DNA of 64,000 bases from Krasilnikoviella flava (GCF_900167525.1 NZ_FUZQ01000003.1:372001-436000); one strand, 5' to 3'. Counted from the first letter of the stretch, positions 16,656-25,852 are shown. Numbers and translations are program-made. The notes: generated from the sequence alone by a model not told the origin.

Positions 16656-17903
16656 GTGATCACCGCCCCGCCCGCGCCGACCGCCGCGCGCGACACCGCC
16701 CCGTTCGAGGGCCACCGCCCCGGGTCGCGGGCGTACCGGCGCACGCTGCTCGGCCTGGCGGCGGGCGGGCTCGCGAACTTCTCCCTCCTCTACTACGTGC
16801 AGCCGCTGCTGCCGCAGGTCGCCGCGCACTACGACGTCTCGGCGGGCGCGTCGGCGCAGGTGCTGTCGGTGACGACGGCGGCGATGGCGGTCGCGCTGCT
16901 CGCCGTCGGGCCGTTGGCAGACCGGTTCGGGCGGGTCGAGGTGATGCGCTGGTCGCTGCTCGCCTCCGGCCTGCTGGGGCTCGCGAGCGCCTTCGCCCCC
17001 ACGTGGGGCAGCCTGCTGGTGCTGCGCGGCCTGGCGGGCGTCGCGCTGGCCGGCCTGCCCGCCGTCGCGCTCGCGTACCTGCGCGAGGAGATGCACCCGG
17101 GTGCGCACGCCCGCGCCAACGCGGCCTACATCGCGGGCACGGCGGTGGGCGGCGCCGTCGGGCGGCTCGTGCCCGGCCCCCTCGCCGCGGTCGGCGGGTG
17201 GCCGCTCGCCACGGAGGTGCTCGGCGTCACCACCCTCCTCGCCGCCGTGGCCCTGTGGGTGCTCGTGCCGCGCTCGGCCCGGTTCACTCCCCGGCCGCTG
17301 CGGCTCGGCAGCGTGCTGACCGGCACGGCGTCGGCGTTCCGCGACCCGGTCGTGGCGCTGCTGTGCGCCGTCGGCTTCGCGAGCATGGGCACCTTCGTCG
17401 GCGTGTACAACGCCGTCGCGTTCCGGCTCGAGGCGCCGCCGTTCTCTCTCGGGCACGCGGTGACGCTCGTGTACCTGGCCTACCCGATCGGCATCGTCAC
17501 CCCGTCCGTCGCGCAGCTGGTGGCCCGACGGCGCGGGCGCGGCGCCGCCGTCGTCGCGGGCCTCGTGCTGCTCGCCGTCGGCGTCGCGGTGACCGCACCG
17601 CCCTCCGTCGTGACCGTCGTCGCCGGGCTCGGGATCCTCACCGTCGGCTTCTTCTGCGCGCACTCCTTGGTCAGCGGCTGGGCCGTCGACCGCGCGCACC
17701 GGCTGGGCCGCGGCACCGCGCAGGCGTCCAGCGCGTACCTGTTCGCGTACTACGTGGGCAGCGCCGTCATGGGCGCCGTCGCGACGCACGTCTGGGAGGA
17801 CGCCGGCTGGGCCGGGGTGCTCACCGTGTCGCTCGCGACCACCGTCGTCGCCGTCGTCGCGGCCGCCGTCGCCGCGCGCCTCGACCGGCGGCCTACGGTG
17901 TGA
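16656..17903 (+). CDS. MFS transporter, YnfM-like
   Basis: 415 residues, GTG start, twelve predicted membrane helices. The N-terminal motif NFSLLYYVQPLLPQVAAHYDVS and the loop GPLADRFGRVEVMRWS match the YnfM/arabinose-efflux-like branch of drug:H+ antiporters (COG2814). It is transcribed away from the LysR gene and probably activated by it. An alpha/beta hydrolase starts 2 nt after its stop, suggesting that export and hydrolysis of a compound are linked. Confidence 0.88.
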   Translation: MITAPPAPTAARDTAPFEGHRPGSRAYRRTLLGLAAGGLANFSLLYYVQPLLPQVAAHYDVSAGASAQVLSVTTAAMAVALLAVGPLADRFGRVEVMRWSLLASGLLGLASAFAPTWGSLLVLRGLAGVALAGLPAVALAYLREEMHPGAHARANAAYIAGTAVGGAVGRLVPGPLAAVGGWPLATEVLGVTTLLAAVALWVLVPRSARFTPRPLRLGSVLTGTASAFRDPVVALLCAVGFASMGTFVGVYNAVAFRLEAPPFSLGHAVTLVYLAYPIGIVTPSVAQLVARRRGRGAAVVAGLVLLAVGVAVTAPPSVVTVVAGLGILTVGFFCAHSLVSGWAVDRAHRLGRGTAQASSAYLFAYYVGSAVMGAVATHVWEDAGWAGVLTVSLATTVVAVVAAAVAARLDRRPTV

Positions 17904-17905
17904 CG

Positions 17906-18679
17906 ATGCCCCACGCGATCGCCGACGACGGCGCCGAGATCGCCTACCAGGTGCGGGGCGCCGGACCGGCGCTGGTGCTGCTCGCCGGGCAGGCGAACTC
18001 GCACCGCTGGTGGGACCCGGTGCGCGACCGGCTCGGCGCGGGGCGCCGCACGATCACCCTCGACTGGCGTGGCACGGGCACGTCCGGCCCGACCGACCGT
18101 GAGCTCACCACCCGGCGCCTCGCGGGCGACGTCGCCGCCGTCCTCGACGACCTGCGCCTCGAGTGCTCCGACGTGTACGGCACGTCGATGGGCGGCCGGG
18201 TGGCGCAGTGGTTCGCCGTCGACCACCCGCGGCGGCTGGGGAGGCTCGTCCTCGGGTGCACGACGCCCGGCGGCGCGCACGCCGTCGAGCGGTCGACGGA
18301 GGTGCGACGTGCGATGGTGCAGCCCGACCGCGGCGCGGCCCGGCGCTCCCTGCTCGATCTCATGTACACGCCGGCCTGGCTGGCCGCCCACCCGGGCCCG
18401 ACGACGGTCGAGGGCGACCCGTCGATGACGCCGCAGGCCCGGCGCGACCACCTGCGTGCCAGCGACGGCCACGACGCGTGGGATCACCTGCCGCAGGTGC
18501 TGGCGCCCACGCTCGTGCTGCACGGCGCGGACGACGTGCTCGCCCCCGCGGTAAACGCGGGGCTGCTCGGGCGGCGGGTCCCCGGCGCGCGAGTCGAGGT
18601 GCTGCCCGGCCTGCGGCACGCCTACTTCCACGAGGGCGAGGAGGTCGCGACGCCGCTGGTGCGCGAGTTCCTCGGGTGA
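17906..18679 (+). CDS. Alpha/beta-hydrolase
   Basis: 257 residues. The core is conserved: oxyanion region LVLLAGQANSHRWWDP, nucleophile elbow GTSMGGRVAQ (Ser nucleophile), an acidic residue in LHGADDVLAP and the catalytic His in GLRHAYFHEG. There is no signal peptide, so it acts in the cytoplasm. Only two bases separate it from the MFS stop, so it is the second gene of that LysR-linked operon. The substrate is unknown (esterase, lactonase and peroxidase members all exist). Confidence 0.85.
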   Translation: MPHAIADDGAEIAYQVRGAGPALVLLAGQANSHRWWDPVRDRLGAGRRTITLDWRGTGTSGPTDRELTTRRLAGDVAAVLDDLRLECSDVYGTSMGGRVAQWFAVDHPRRLGRLVLGCTTPGGAHAVERSTEVRRAMVQPDRGAARRSLLDLMYTPAWLAAHPGPTTVEGDPSMTPQARRDHLRASDGHDAWDHLPQVLAPTLVLHGADDVLAPAVNAGLLGRRVPGARVEVLPGLRHAYFHEGEEVATPLVREFLG

Positions 18680-18803
18680 CCCCTCCGGTGAACCCCTGAG
18701 CCGGCCCTGGGCCCCGGGTCCTCCCCGGGTCGTACGCGCGGGCCGCGAGGTTCCGCTCGGAGGCCGACGCCGGTGCCACCTGCGCGTTCGTAGCGTCGAG
18801 GAC

Positions 18804-19388
18804 ATGACGCAGCACGAGAACCACCACGACCAGCACCGCACCGCTCCCGCCGACCTGTCCACCGTCACCACCTCCGCCACGCGCCGGTACCGCGGCGTCG
18901 GCGCCCTCGCGCTCGTCGCCGCCGTCGCGGTCTCCACGTCGGCCTGCGGTGCCATCACGGAGGCGATGAAGGACCGCAGCTCCGGCCACACCAAGGCGTT
19001 CTCCTACGACAGCGGTGCGGACGGCAAGGCCGACGAGGGGCTGCCCTCGTGGGTGCCGGACGGCGCCTCCGACGTCCGAGGCGTCTTCCGCACCACGGGC
19101 GACGAGATGATCCTCACGATGGACGCCGACGTGACGTCCCTGCCGGCCGGCTGCACGTCCGTGGACGCCGACCACCCGCTCGTCGCGGCGCCCACGCGCG
19201 GCACCCTGAGCGCCGACGACTACCGCACCGACTCCACGCTCGAGGCGAGCTGGTGGACCACCGGCCAGGAGCAGGACGCCTCGCTGCAGTGCGGCGGCTG
19301 GTGGGTGGGCACCAGGAACGGCGCTCTGTTCGCGTTCACCCCGGAGCTCAAGGCCGTGAAGATCGAGGACCAGCCCGACCCCGCCTGA
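18804..19388 (+). CDS. Putative lipoprotein of unknown function
   Basis: 194 residues. A long polar N-terminus (28 residues) precedes a hydrophobic stretch (GVGALALVAAVAVSTSAC) ending in a lipobox with Cys48. The mature part has Trp-rich segments (LEASWWTTGQEQ, QCGGWWVGT) and two further cysteines (in PAGCTS and LQCGG) that may form a disulfide. No ribosome site is obvious. I recognise no domain; similar small secreted lipoproteins are common in this group. Confidence 0.72.
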   Translation: MTQHENHHDQHRTAPADLSTVTTSATRRYRGVGALALVAAVAVSTSACGAITEAMKDRSSGHTKAFSYDSGADGKADEGLPSWVPDGASDVRGVFRTTGDEMILTMDADVTSLPAGCTSVDADHPLVAAPTRGTLSADDYRTDSTLEASWWTTGQEQDASLQCGGWWVGTRNGALFAFTPELKAVKIEDQPDPA

Positions 19389-19512
19389 CGGAACTTCACC
19401 CGGCCCGGCGCCGCCCGTACGGGCGTGGCGGACGGATCCTGGAAGGGTCCGGCACCCTGCGTGGCGGCTCCCCGACGTCCGGGGCCGGCGGTCACGAAGG
19501 AGTGGATCAGCG

Positions 19513-19929
19513 ATGGTGACGACTCGGCGCGGGTTCTCCAGCTTCTCGGTGGACGACCTCGACGCGGCACGCAGCTTCTACGCGGACACCCTCGGGCTCC
19601 GCGTCACGACCCTCGACGAGGGCATGGGCCTGGTGGTCCACCTCGGCGACGGCGCCCCGGTGTTCGTGTACCCCAAGGAGGACCACACGCCCGCGGCGTT
19701 CACCGTCTTCCACCTGGCGGTGGACGACGTCGACCCGGTGGTGGAGGACCTCGTCGCGAAGGGCGTGTCCCTGGAGCGCTACGAGGGCTTCGACCAGGAC
19801 GAGAACGGTGTCGCCCGCGGCTTCATGGAGGGCGGTGACGGCGCCTGGTTCACCGACCCGGCGGGCAACGTCATCGGCCTCATGGACGGCGAAGGGGTGC
19901 GGCAGCTCCTCGACGAGGTCGGCGGCTGA
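19513..19929 (+). CDS. VOC-family (glyoxalase/bleomycin-resistance fold) protein
   Basis: 138 residues made of two paired beta-alpha-beta-beta-beta units: RGFSSFSVDDLDAARSFYADTLGLRV at the N-terminus and FHLAVDDVDPVVEDLVAKGVSLERY after it, ending with WFTDPAGNVIGLMDG. A GAAGGAG ribosome site lies upstream. VOC proteins are metal-dependent lyases or dioxygenases, or ligand-binding resistance proteins; the substrate is not deducible. It converges with glmS. Confidence 0.85.
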   Translation: MVTTRRGFSSFSVDDLDAARSFYADTLGLRVTTLDEGMGLVVHLGDGAPVFVYPKEDHTPAAFTVFHLAVDDVDPVVEDLVAKGVSLERYEGFDQDENGVARGFMEGGDGAWFTDPAGNVIGLMDGEGVRQLLDEVGG

Positions 19930-19935
19930 GCCGCC
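19921..19935. terminator. Short GC hairpin between convergent VOC gene and glmS
   Basis: GGCGGC-TGA-GCCGCC, a 6-bp perfect stem whose loop is the VOC stop codon. There is no U tract, as is common in high-GC terminators, so the call is tentative. Confidence 0.4.
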
Positions 19936-19962
19936 ACCTGCCGCACCTCCCCGCCGCCGTCG

Positions 19963-21801
19963 TCACTCGACGGTGACGGACTTGGCCAGGTTGCGCGGGC
20001 GGTCGACGTCCTCGCCGAGGGCGACGGCCGCGTGGTAGCCGAGCAGCTGGGTGGGGATGGTCAGCAGGATCGGGTCCAGCTCCACCTCGTTGCGCGGCAC
20101 CTCGATGCGCCGCGTGGCGGCGTCACCGAGCTCGACGCCCGGGTGCGTGATCGCGACGACGGCGCCGCCGCGGGCACGGATCTCCTGCGCGGCGGTGATG
20201 TTGCGCTCCAGCAGGTCGTCGGCGGGCATGATCGCGACCGTCGGCAGCTCGGGGCTGATGAGGGCGAGCGGGCCGTGCTTGAGCTCGCTGGTGGGGTACG
20301 CCTCCGCGTGGCGGTAGGTGATCTCCTTGAACTTCTGCGCGCCCTCGCGCGCCACCGGGTAGCCCCGCACGCGGCCGATGAAGAACAGGCTCGGCGCCTC
20401 GGCGAGCACCTTGGCGGCGCCGGCGAGCTCCTCCTCGCCGCCCAGGATCTGCGCGATCTGCGCGGGGACCGCCCGCAGGCCGGCGATGATGCGCTTCCCG
20501 TCGGCGAACGACAGATCGCGCACGCGGCCCAGCGCGAGCGCCAGCAGCGCGAACCCGACGCCCATGTGCGTGAGGGCTTTGGTCGACGCGACCGCCACCT
20601 CGGGGCCGGCGTGCAGGTAGATGCCGCCGTCCACCTCGCGGGCGATGGAAGACCCGACGGCGTTGACGAGGCCGACGACGGTGCCGCCCTTGCGCTGCAC
20701 CTCGCGGACGGCGAAGAGGGTGTCCGCGGTCTCGCCGGACTGGCTGACCACCACGTAGAGGGTGCTGGGCTCGATGATCGGGTTGCGGTAGCGGAACTCG
20801 CTCGCGGGCTCGGCGTCCGCGGGGATACGCGCCAGGTCCTCGATCATCGACGCGCCGAGCTGGCCCACGTAGTACGCGGAGCCGCAGCCGAGGATCTTCA
20901 CGCGCGTGAAGCGGCGCAGCTGGCGCGGGTCCAGGTTGAGGCCGTCCAGCTTGGCGGTGCCGAACCGGTCGTCGAGGCGGCCGGACAGCATGCGCTCCAC
21001 GGACTCGGGCTGCTCGTGGATCTCCTTGTGCATGAAGTGGGCGTGGCCGCCCAGCTCCAGCTCCTCGACGGTGAGGTCGATGGTGACGGCGGAGCGCGCG
21101 GTGTGCTCCTCGTCGGCGGTGAAGGTGCGGAAGCCGTCGGCCGTCACGGAGGCGAAGTCGCCGTCGTCGAGCAGCACGACCTGGCTGGTGTGGCGCACGA
21201 TCGCCGCGGCGTCCGACGCCACGAACATCTCGCCGTCGCCGACGCCGAGCAGCAGCGGCGAGCCGTTGCGGGCCACGACCACGCGGTCGGGGTTCTGGAC
21301 GTCGGCCACCGCGAGGGCGTAGGTGCCGTCGATCGACGTGACGGCGGCGCGCACGGCGTCCTCGAAGCCCAGACCGGCGGCCAGCTCACGCGCCACCAGG
21401 TGCGCGACGACCTCGGTGTCCGTGTCCGACGTGAGCTCCACGCCGTCGGCGGCGAGGCGCGAGCGCAGCACGTGGAAGTTGTCGATGATGCCGTTGTGCA
21501 CCACGTGCACGCGGCCGTCGTACGACGTGTGCGGGTGGGCGTTGCGCTCGCTCGGCTCGCCGTGCGTCGCCCAGCGCGTGTGCCCGATGCCGACCGTGCC
21601 GGCCAGCCGCGCCGGCAGCGCGGCCTCGAGGTCGCGCACGCGACCCTTGGCCCGCACGACGCGCGACGGGTGCGCGCTCGAGCGCGGGTTGAGCACGGCG
21701 ATGCCCGCCGAGTCGTAGCCGCGGTACTCCAGGCGCGTGAGGCCCTCGACGAGGACGGGAGCGGCCTGCTGGGGGCCGACGTAGCCGACGATTCCGCACA
21801 T
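19963..21801 (-). CDS. glmS: Glutamine--fructose-6-phosphate aminotransferase (isomerizing)
   Basis: 612 residues, the normal GlmS length. The N-terminal Ntn amidase begins MCGIVGYVG, whose Cys2 is the glutaminase nucleophile, and contains GIGHTRWATHGEPSERNAHPH. Two SIS sugar-isomerase domains follow (ILGCGSAYYVGQLG; LFFIGRVRGYPVAREGAQKFKE), ending AKSVTVE. It makes glucosamine-6-phosphate, the first step to UDP-GlcNAc for peptidoglycan. AAGGAG lies 8 nt before the ATG. It starts 28 nt after a small upstream gene and may share its transcript. No glmS ribozyme is expected or seen. Confidence 0.98.
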   Translation of the reverse strand: MCGIVGYVGPQQAAPVLVEGLTRLEYRGYDSAGIAVLNPRSSAHPSRVVRAKGRVRDLEAALPARLAGTVGIGHTRWATHGEPSERNAHPHTSYDGRVHVVHNGIIDNFHVLRSRLAADGVELTSDTDTEVVAHLVARELAAGLGFEDAVRAAVTSIDGTYALAVADVQNPDRVVVARNGSPLLLGVGDGEMFVASDAAAIVRHTSQVVLLDDGDFASVTADGFRTFTADEEHTARSAVTIDLTVEELELGGHAHFMHKEIHEQPESVERMLSGRLDDRFGTAKLDGLNLDPRQLRRFTRVKILGCGSAYYVGQLGASMIEDLARIPADAEPASEFRYRNPIIEPSTLYVVVSQSGETADTLFAVREVQRKGGTVVGLVNAVGSSIAREVDGGIYLHAGPEVAVASTKALTHMGVGFALLALALGRVRDLSFADGKRIIAGLRAVPAQIAQILGGEEELAGAAKVLAEAPSLFFIGRVRGYPVAREGAQKFKEITYRHAEAYPTSELKHGPLALISPELPTVAIMPADDLLERNITAAQEIRARGGAVVAITHPGVELGDAATRRIEVPRNEVELDPILLTIPTQLLGYHAAVALGEDVDRPRNLAKSVTVE

Positions 21802-21829
21802 GGGGGTGGTGCTCCTTGCCGTAGACGGT

Positions 21830-22090
21830 TCAGCCGTAGATGGTGCGACGGACCTGGCGCTCGCTGAGCTGCGGCGCGGCGACGAGGCGCTCGCGGAGCT
21901 CGGCGGCGATGAGCGCGTAGATCTCCTCGTTGCGGTGCCCGTAGGTGCGCAGCGACGCGTGCCGGCGCCGGACGTAGTCCTCCACCGGTTCGCGGTACCA
22001 GGCGAGGACGTCCTCGACGACGCGTGCCGCCTCGGCCGGGGACAGCCCCGTGGAGGTGGCGATGCGGGCGACGAGGTCGGCGTCGGTCAC
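21830..22090 (-). CDS. Small conserved-looking protein upstream of glmS
   Basis: 86 residues from the GTG at 22090 (a GTG at 22105 is also possible; neither has a good ribosome site). The sequence is helical and charged, with LSPAEAARVVEDVLAWYRE, RRRHASLRTYGHRNEEIYALIAAELRERL and a C-terminal SERQVRRTIYG that recalls a winged-helix or ribbon motif. It is probably cotranscribed with glmS, 28 nt downstream. I do not recognise the family. Confidence 0.6.
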   Translation of the reverse strand: MTDADLVARIATSTGLSPAEAARVVEDVLAWYREPVEDYVRRRHASLRTYGHRNEEIYALIAAELRERLVAAPQLSERQVRRTIYG

Positions 22091-22154
22091 CGGGACATCA
22101 TGCACCCGCCGAACACGACCTGCCAGAATTTGCCCGCATCCGGGCAAGGACGCC

Positions 22155-22643
22155 CTACGCCTCGCGGACGGCGTCCCCGTAGGCGTCAGCGAACCGGCCC
22201 AGCAGCTCGAGGAAGGTCTCGACGTCGTCACCGAGCACGGCCAGGCCGTCGGAGTACGCGCCGAGCGCCTGGCCGGTCGCCGTCTCGAACAGGGCCAACC
22301 CTTCCGCGGTCGGCTCGACGAGCCGGGCGGACCGGCCCGGCTCGGTGAACCGGCGCAGGAGCCCGGCCGCGAGCGCGCCGTTGACCTGGCGGTTCACGGT
22401 GGACTGCTCGAGGCGCAGGGAGTCGGCGATCTCCCGCAGCGTGCGCGGGCGGCCGTCGGACAGGAGCCACAGCAGGCGGCCGTCGGCGACCCCGATGACG
22501 CTGCGGTGCTCGGCCAGGCGCCGATGGACGTCGAGGCGCGCCAGGAGCGCCGCGATGCGGCGGTCGGGGGCCAGGCCGGGCCCGGTTCCGAACGGTGCGG
22601 ACCGGGTGGGCGACGTCGCGGACGACGGTGTCTCGCTCGGCAT
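22155..22643 (-). CDS. MarR-family transcriptional regulator
   Basis: 162 residues with a MarR winged helix: LLWLLSDGRPRTLREIADSL, then recognition helix QSTVNRQVNGALAAGLLRRF and the wing EPGRSARLVEPTAEG. The ATG at 22643 has GGAGGGCACCCG before it. It diverges from a 14-helix MFS drug exporter with palindromes between them, so it probably represses that pump until a toxic ligand binds. Confidence 0.9.
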   Translation of the reverse strand: MPSETPSSATSPTRSAPFGTGPGLAPDRRIAALLARLDVHRRLAEHRSVIGVADGRLLWLLSDGRPRTLREIADSLRLEQSTVNRQVNGALAAGLLRRFTEPGRSARLVEPTAEGLALFETATGQALGAYSDGLAVLGDDVETFLELLGRFADAYGDAVREA

Positions 22644-22674
22644 CGGGTGCCCTCCGAAGATTGACGCGGGTCGA

Positions 22675-22712
22675 TATGCAGGTAGCATACACACGGTCAT
22701 ATGTAACTTACA
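22675..22712. promoter_or_regulatory. MarR operators in the divergent marR/MFS promoter
   Basis: Two inverted repeats in an A+T-rich gap: TATGC-AGGTA-GCATA (22675-22689) and TGTAA-C-TTACA (22702-22712). They lie between the two divergent starts; either or both may be bound by the MarR protein. Confidence 0.6.
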
Positions 22713-22728
22713 CATCCTGAGGTGTGCC

Positions 22729-24219
22729 GTGAGCTCTTCCCCGTCCCCCGCCCCCGACGCGCCACCGCGCACCGACCGGCGCGCGATCGCCGTCGTCGTG
22801 GTGGTCTGCTTCAGCAGCCTCTGCGCCGCGCTGATGCAGTCGCTCGTCATCCCGATCCAGAGCGAGCTGCCCGAGCTCCTGTCCACCTCCGCCAGCAACG
22901 CCTCCTGGGTCGTCACCGCCACCCTGCTCGGCGGCGGCGTCGCCATGCCGGTCACGGGCCGCCTCGCCGACCTCTACGGGAAGAAGCCGGTGCTCGTCGT
23001 CTCGGCCGCCGTGCTGGTGGTCGGCTCCCTGGTCTGCGCGGTGTCCGACTCCGTGGGCCCCGTCCTCGTGGGCCGCGTGCTGCAGGGCGTGGCGATGGGC
23101 TACATCCCGGTCGCCATCAGCATGGTCCGCGAGATCGCGCCGCCGCACCTGCGCAACACGGCCGTGGCCGGCGTCAGCGCCACCCTCGGCGTCGGCGGCG
23201 CGCTCGGCCTGCCGCTGGCGGCATGGATCGCGCAGGACTTCGACTGGCACATGCTGTTCTGGGTCTCCGTCGTCCTCGCCGTCGCGATGACGGCGCTCAC
23301 CGCCACCGTCGTGCCCCACGTGCGCGACGCGCACCCCGGCCGGCTCGACGTCGTCGGCGCCCTCGGCCTGGCGATCGGTCTCGTCGGCGTGCTCGTGGGC
23401 GTCTCCAAGGGCAACGACTGGGGCTGGGGATCCGCGAGCACCCTCGGCATGATCGTGGGCGGTGTCGTCGTGCTGCTCCTGTGGGGCAGGTTCGAGCTGT
23501 GCCACGACGACCCGCTGGTCGACCTGCGCACCAGCGCGCGCAAGCCCGTGCTGCTGACCAACCTCGCCGCCGTCCTCATCGGCTTCGGCATGATGGCGCA
23601 GTCGATCGTGGTGCCGCAGCTCCTCCAGATGCCGACGGTCACGGGCTACGGGCTGGGCCAGACCATCCTCCAGGCCGGCCTGTGGATGGCCCCTGCCGGC
23701 CTGATGATGATGCTGTTCACGCCGGTCTCGTCCCGCCTCCTGACCCGGCTCGGCGGGCGCAGCACGATGGCGATCGGCGCGGGCGTCCTGGCGCTCGGCT
23801 ACGTCGTCGCCGTCTTCCTCATGGACGCGCCCTGGCAGCTCATGCTCGCCTCCTGCGTGGCGTCCGCCGGTGTCGGGATCGGCTACGCAGCGATGCCGAC
23901 GCTCATCCTCACCAACGTGCCCGCCGCCGAGTCGGCCGCGAGCGTGGGGCTCAACAGCCTGATGCGCTCCATCGGCACCACCGTCGCGGGCGCGGTCATG
24001 GCCATCGTGCTCACCAGCCGGACCACCGTGCTGGCCCCGGGCACACCCGCCGTCCCCACCGGCGGCGCGTTCCAGCTCTGCTTCGTCATCGGCGCCCTCG
24101 CGGCGGCCGTCGGCGCGGCGATCGTGCTGTTCATCCCGCGGCCGCGTGGCACGCAGGACGCCGCCCGGCACCTGCAGGCCGTCCCGGACGCCGAGGGAGA
24201 GCCGGTCCCGGTCGGCTGA
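22729..24219 (+). CDS. MFS multidrug exporter, DHA2 (EmrB/QacA) type
   Basis: 496 residues from the GTG at 22729, with TGAGG 6 nt upstream. About fourteen membrane helices; motif A is GRLADLYGKKPVLVVS, motif C-like GVSATLGVGGALGLPLAAW. LPELLSTSASNASWVVTATLL is typical of the DHA2 family. It should expel lipophilic compounds in exchange for protons. Control by the divergent MarR is suggested by the operators at 22675-22712. Confidence 0.9.
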   Translation: MSSSPSPAPDAPPRTDRRAIAVVVVVCFSSLCAALMQSLVIPIQSELPELLSTSASNASWVVTATLLGGGVAMPVTGRLADLYGKKPVLVVSAAVLVVGSLVCAVSDSVGPVLVGRVLQGVAMGYIPVAISMVREIAPPHLRNTAVAGVSATLGVGGALGLPLAAWIAQDFDWHMLFWVSVVLAVAMTALTATVVPHVRDAHPGRLDVVGALGLAIGLVGVLVGVSKGNDWGWGSASTLGMIVGGVVVLLLWGRFELCHDDPLVDLRTSARKPVLLTNLAAVLIGFGMMAQSIVVPQLLQMPTVTGYGLGQTILQAGLWMAPAGLMMMLFTPVSSRLLTRLGGRSTMAIGAGVLALGYVVAVFLMDAPWQLMLASCVASAGVGIGYAAMPTLILTNVPAAESAASVGLNSLMRSIGTTVAGAVMAIVLTSRTTVLAPGTPAVPTGGAFQLCFVIGALAAAVGAAIVLFIPRPRGTQDAARHLQAVPDAEGEPVPVG

Positions 24220-24223
24220 TCCG

Positions 24224-25294
24224 CTACAGCCCGGCCACCACGACGACCGTCACGAGGACCGCCACGAGGACCGCCACGGCGAAGATGCCCGCCGCCGCCA
24301 CGACGTGCACCGTCGGGCGGCGGCGCAGCACCGCGACGAACTCGCGCAGGTAGGCGCTGGGGAAGAAGTAGCGCGCCGTCGGGGCGCCCACCGCGTGCAC
24401 GTCGAGGCCCAGGTCCATCGCCTCGAGCGCGGCGCGGGGGGCGTGGTAGTCGTTCGTCGCGACGAGGTACGGGCCGTCGACGCCGTGCTCGCGCAGCACG
24501 GCGACGCCGAGCGTGAGGTTCTCCCGGGTGGTGCGCGCCCGGTCCTCCACGAGCACCCGCTCGGGCGGCACGCCGTGGTCGGTCAGCCACTCCCCCATCG
24601 CGACGCCCTCGGGGCGGTCCTCGTCCGCACCCTGCCCGCCCGAGGGAACGATCGGCACGGGCGCCCCGCCGGCGGCCGCGAGCCGGTCGGCGGCCGCGAC
24701 CCCGGCCGCGAGGCGACCCGCGAGCAGCGGCGGCACCCGGCCGCCGACCACCTTGGAGCCGAGCACGACGACGCCGTGCGCGGGCGCCCGCGCCACGTAC
24801 CGCCGGTAGAGCAGCGTCTGAGCCACGAAGCCCAGGAAGACGAGCCCGAGCCACGCCGTGCCCATCAAGACCGCCACGGACAGCCCCGCCGTCCACGGGG
24901 AGCGCACCACGACGGGCGCGGCGACGACGACCGGCGCGGCGAACATCGCCAGCCCCACGAGCAGCGAGAGCAGGTTGCCGAGGCTGCGCCGCTCGCGGCG
25001 CACCATCGTGAGCCCGTTGACGACCAGGAACGCCGGCAGGACGAGGAGCCCCAGCCCGAGCAGCGCGAACAGGGCGAGGCCGACCCACCCCAGCACGGTG
25101 TCGCCCTCGGGCAGGAGGGTCACGAGCTGGCCCACCACCCCGACGCCCGTGTACACGACGGCGATCAGCAGGAAGCCGTTGCGCAGCCGGCGCCGGTCTG
25201 CGCGCAGCGACACCCCGAGCCAGACCGCCCAGAAGGCGCACACCACCACCGACCAGACGACGGAGCCGACGGTGGCGGTGACGTCGGCGCTCAC
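24224..25294 (-). CDS. YdcF/DUF218 family membrane protein
   Basis: 356 residues, GTG start. Six or so membrane helices occupy residues 10-165, followed by a cytosolic or envelope DUF218 domain (GVVVLGSKVVGGRVPPLLAGRL, PSGGQGADEDRPEGVAM, EDRARTTRENL, VATNDYHAPRA) and one last helix at the C-terminus (HVVAAAGIFAVAVLVAVLV). DUF218 proteins are linked to vancomycin-sensitivity (SanA) and envelope functions, but the reaction is not known. It ends 4 nt from the convergent MFS stop. Confidence 0.88.
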   Translation of the reverse strand: MSADVTATVGSVVWSVVVCAFWAVWLGVSLRADRRRLRNGFLLIAVVYTGVGVVGQLVTLLPEGDTVLGWVGLALFALLGLGLLVLPAFLVVNGLTMVRRERRSLGNLLSLLVGLAMFAAPVVVAAPVVVRSPWTAGLSVAVLMGTAWLGLVFLGFVAQTLLYRRYVARAPAHGVVVLGSKVVGGRVPPLLAGRLAAGVAAADRLAAAGGAPVPIVPSGGQGADEDRPEGVAMGEWLTDHGVPPERVLVEDRARTTRENLTLGVAVLREHGVDGPYLVATNDYHAPRAALEAMDLGLDVHAVGAPTARYFFPSAYLREFVAVLRRRPTVHVVAAAGIFAVAVLVAVLVTVVVVAGL

Positions 25295-25426
25295 GGCGCG
25301 ACCCGCGCGTCGTGCGCGACCATGCGGGGCCTCCAGGGGCTCGCGGGGACAGGGCTCCGGCGAGGATATGCGGACGACCGGCGAAATTCCTGGCCGGGTG
25401 GCCGCGGGCGCTGCTTGGATGCCCGC

Positions 25427-25849
25427 ATGACCTCACGCATCTCGCACACGACGTTCGACGCCCGCGACGCCTATGCCCAGTCCGTGTTCTGGGCCGATGT
25501 GCTCGGCTACACGGACGTGCCCGGCGACCCGAACCTGCCCGGCCACGAGGAGTGCATGATCGTGCCGCCGGCCGACCACGACGCGCCCGCCGAGAGCCAC
25601 GGGCGCGTGCTGTTCATCGAGGTGCCCGAGCCCAAGACGGTCAAGAACCGCGGGCACCTCGACCTGCGGCCCACGGACCGGACTCAGGCGGAAGAGGTCG
25701 CGCGGGTGCTCGCGCTCGGCGCGACGCAGGTCGCGGACCGCCGCCGGCCCGACGGCAAGGGCGGGTGGGTGGTGCTCGCCGACCCCGAGGGCAACGAGTT
25801 CTGCATCCTGCGCAGCGACGCCGAGCTGGCCGCCGCCGGGGAGGCCTGA
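25427..25849 (+). CDS. VOC-family protein (glyoxalase-like domain)
   Basis: 140 residues: N-terminal SHTTFDARDAYAQSVFWADVLGY, then FIEVPEPKTVKNRGHLDLRPTDR and a C-terminal WVVLADPEGNEFCIL, the last holding the usual metal-ligand Glu region. The wording KTVKNRXHLDL is typical of actinobacterial VOC proteins of unknown substrate. It converges with the acetyltransferase gene, 3 nt apart. Confidence 0.86.
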   Translation: MTSRISHTTFDARDAYAQSVFWADVLGYTDVPGDPNLPGHEECMIVPPADHDAPAESHGRVLFIEVPEPKTVKNRGHLDLRPTDRTQAEEVARVLALGATQVADRRRPDGKGGWVVLADPEGNEFCILRSDAELAAAGEA

Positions 25850-25852
25850 GCC

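Noticed and set aside
21802-21829. glmS ribozyme/riboswitch
   Set aside because: Only 28 nt lie between the upstream gene and glmS; there is no room for the ribozyme, which is a Firmicutes feature.
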